The notes under the pieces: model-generated
Seen by the model: the letters and a program-made list of their open reading frames with translations, nothing else
Database searches by the model: none
Told to the model about the DNA's origin: nothing
Translations under genes and position numbers: made by a program
Shown here: positions 62,602-64,000 of the stretch, in pieces
Layout: each line of letters begins with the position of its first letter
Position numbering within the stretch: the stretch's first letter is position 1
Assembly: GCA_022180565.1 (NCBI GenBank)
Contig: BQML01000009.1
Coordinates: forward strand, 97,631-161,630
Origin: Bacteroidia bacterium
GTDB taxonomy: Bacteria; Bacteroidota; Ignavibacteria; UBA10030
DNA length: 64,000 nt
Reading direction: 5' to 3'

Positions 62602-63249
62602 TTAAAATTCCGCCAGGACTGTTTCTCCGGCAACGGTCCTGTCGCCGGAGTTTACTTTCGGAGTTGCAGAACGGGGGACGAACACATCGACCCGTGAACC
62701 GAATTTGATCATGCCGAACCGGTCCCCGGCTTTCACAGAGTCGCCCAGGTTCAGGGTGCAGACGATCCTACGGGCCACGAAGCCGGCGATTTGTTTGAAC
62801 AGCACTTTTCCGTGGTGGTTCTGGAGACCGATGATCATTTGTTCGTTTTTCTCCGAGGCTTTGTCTTCGAACGCCGCGAAGTACTCGCCGGGTACGTACC
62901 GCAAATGGGCAACAGAGCCGGTGATCGGGTTACGGTTGACGTGGACATTCAGGGGGGACATAAACACGCTGATCCGTCGCGCCGGGGCCTTGAGAAACTC
63001 TGTTTCCTCGACGTCAGTGACGGCAAGGACTTTGCCGTCGGCCGGCGAGAGCACCAGGTTATCCCCCGTTGGAGGAGTACGTTCCGGATCCCTGAAAAAA
63101 TTCGCCGTAAAGCCGAAGAAGACTAGGGTAACCGCGACGATGGAGTATTTGATTGTTTTGGGTTCGATGAGGAAGAGAGCGACCAGGATCAGGGCTATGC
63201 AGATTCCCGTAATCGTGAAAAACACGTCATAGCCATATTTGGTGATCAT
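62602..63249 (-). CDS. psd: phosphatidylserine decarboxylase (short type)
   Basis: A 215-residue self-cleaving pyruvoyl decarboxylase. Two N-terminal hydrophobic helices (FFTITGICIALILVALFLIE, IVAVTLVFFGFTANFF) are followed by VLSPADGKVLAV, the His-containing VFMSPLNVHVNRNPITGSV, and the cleavage site in FGMIKFGSRVDVFVP, where the Gly-Ser bond yields the pyruvoyl group. The short form is typical of non-proteobacterial lineages. pssA follows 4 bases later, giving a two-gene phosphatidylethanolamine unit. Confidence 0.95.
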   Translation of the reverse strand: MITKYGYDVFFTITGICIALILVALFLIEPKTIKYSIVAVTLVFFGFTANFFRDPERTPPTGDNLVLSPADGKVLAVTDVEETEFLKAPARRISVFMSPLNVHVNRNPITGSVAHLRYVPGEYFAAFEDKASEKNEQMIIGLQNHHGKVLFKQIAGFVARRIVCTLNLGDSVKAGDRFGMIKFGSRVDVFVPRSATPKVNSGDRTVAGETVLAEF

Positions 63250-63393
63250 GAGGTTTGGGGAACGGGGAGAAGCAGTTCGGAAGAAAATCTACAAAAAAAT
63301 GCGCCGAATGTCAACGCAACGTAAACTGTGCGAGAACATGCGGGAGAGATATGGAAATAGCTGGAAAAGGTGGGAGGATTTTTGTACCTTTGA

Positions 63394-63498
63394 TGGAAGA
63401 GTGGAATCATGGGGTAGTGGAATCTTGGAGCCGCGTTCTTGCGTCTTCCATCATTCCCTCCCGCCCGCGCACACGCCCTCCATTATTCCATTCAGGTT
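63394..63498. repeat. octad word repeat with inverted half upstream of the tRNA
   Basis: Five 8-bp words beginning TGG run from 63394 to 63433 (TGGAAGAG, TGGAATCA, TGGGGTAG, TGGAATCT, TGGAGCCG). The opposite orientation (TTCCATCATTCCCTCC, then CCATTATTCCATTC) follows up to the tRNA region, so the halves can pair. Confidence 0.7.
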
Positions 63499-63508
63499 CT
63501 GCAACGAT

Positions 63509-63581
63509 TGCCCGGTGGTGTAACTGGCAACACGTCTGACTCTGGATCAGAAGAGTCCAGGTTCGAGCCCTGGCCGGGCAG
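63509..63581 (+). tRNA. tRNA-Gln (anticodon CTG)
   Basis: A complete cloverleaf: acceptor TGCCCGG pairs with CCGGGCA, the anticodon stem TCTGA/TCAGA encloses loop CTCTGGA with anticodon CTG, and the T arm is CCAGG-TTCGAGC-CCTGG. G follows as the discriminator base. The 3' CCA is not encoded. It reads CAG glutamine codons. Confidence 0.93.
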
Positions 63582-64000
63582 CTAACAGGGAAAATTGTAA
63601 ATGGTAAATGGAAAATTGATGATGGAACTGGGGACGGAAAATTGATGATGGAACTGGGGACGGAAAATTGATGATGGAACCGGGGATGGAAAATTGATGA
63701 TGGAACCGGGGATGGAAAATTGATGATGCGAACTGGGGATGGAAAATTGATGATGCGAACCGGGGATGGAAAATTGATGATGCGAACCGGGGATGGAAAA
63801 TGGAGGAGGGGGAGGGGGGAGGGAAAATGGAGGATGGGAAGGGGGGAGGGAAAGGGGAGGAGGGGAGGGGGGGGTGGAAAGGGGGAAGGGAAAAGGAGGA
63901 GGAGAACGAGGGATGGAGAGAGGGGTGGAAGAGGAGGTATGCTGAAAGTGCAACGGAAGTCGTGGCTGCGATCAGGCGACAGTGTGTGTCAGTGACGTGG
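63582..64000. repeat. tandem 26/27-bp array followed by a purine-only tract
   Basis: After heptad words (AAAATTG, TAAATGG, TAAATGG) beginning about ten bases behind the tRNA, seven units run 63610-63794, each starting GGAAAATTGATGATG. Four are 26 bp and three are 27 bp, with variants arranged in order along the array. From 63795 to about 63945 the strand is almost all G and A, with long G-runs. A candidate short frame (ATG at 63939, 18 codons, with GAGGAGG before it) is not supported as a gene. Confidence 0.85.

Noticed and set aside
63582..63953. 123-codon Pro/Ser/Phe-rich frame on the minus strand
   Set aside because: It is a translation of the tandem array and purine tract; the low-complexity product follows the repeat period, and no start signal is seen.

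Overview
The window is a GC-rich chromosomal segment from what looks like a member of the FCB superphylum, probably near Ignavibacteria, Kapabacteria or Chlorobiota. The support is a type IX secretion (T9SS) C-terminal sorting signal containing the residues YPNPFN, a TonB receptor with a CarboxypepD_reg-like N-terminus, DUF5916 and NamZ family proteins, an EF-P with a TPGNLRAF tip, and LDH-like malate dehydrogenase. The phylum call is an inference. No rRNA, CRISPR array or classical insertion sequence is visible.

Layout. 1-8.4 kb: divIVA (partial) and yggS, then a TPR protein, aroE, larE, a DUF5916 outer-membrane protein, a T4-endonuclease-V-like repair enzyme and an SDR dehydrogenase. 8.4-15 kb: an Xre regulator/membrane protein pair with its own palindromic operators, divergent from a quinol nitric oxide reductase, then a methyltransferase, a Crp/Fnr regulator, YceI and small proteins. 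15-22.6 kb: a zinc-type ArsR/SmtB repressor with a P1B ATPase, rplU-rpmA, mdh, a lipoprotein and a TonB receptor. 22.6-26.5 kb (minus): an RsbW-like kinase, a nucleoside hydrolase, an epimerase and a beta-CASP MBL protein. 26.8-47 kb (minus): a large cell-surface locus. A sensor kinase and NarL-type regulator lie upstream of a receiver protein, a degenerate receiver that has lost its phospho-acceptor Asp, a 3264-residue repeat protein and two further repeat proteins, of which only the last carries a T9SS signal. 47-50 kb (minus): efp-accB-accC-gcvH. 50.3-53.4 kb (plus): cystathionine beta-synthase and a cystathionine lyase/synthase separated by a GxxExxY nuclease-like gene bracketed by 49-bp inverted repeats. 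53.4-63.3 kb (minus): a PAS kinase/receiver pair, namZ, nudix, ndk, sucD, gatA, tatA, purQ, purS, pssA, psd. The end holds tRNA-Gln and an evolving tandem array.

The most unusual signal is non-coding. About ten spacers between co-oriented genes hold low-complexity word repeats. The words differ from spacer to spacer, but nearly all have a period of 7 bp, and the tracts begin at or within a few bases of the stop codon of the upstream gene. Other gene ends carry ordinary GC hairpin terminators instead. Two of these tracts overlap the last codons of gatA and of the nudix gene. The GxxExxY cassette is flanked by a related 10-bp-word version arranged as a true inverted repeat.

Starts were moved from the longest open frame wherever a ribosome binding site, signal peptide or family alignment favoured a shorter form. 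TTG or GTG starts are proposed for six genes.
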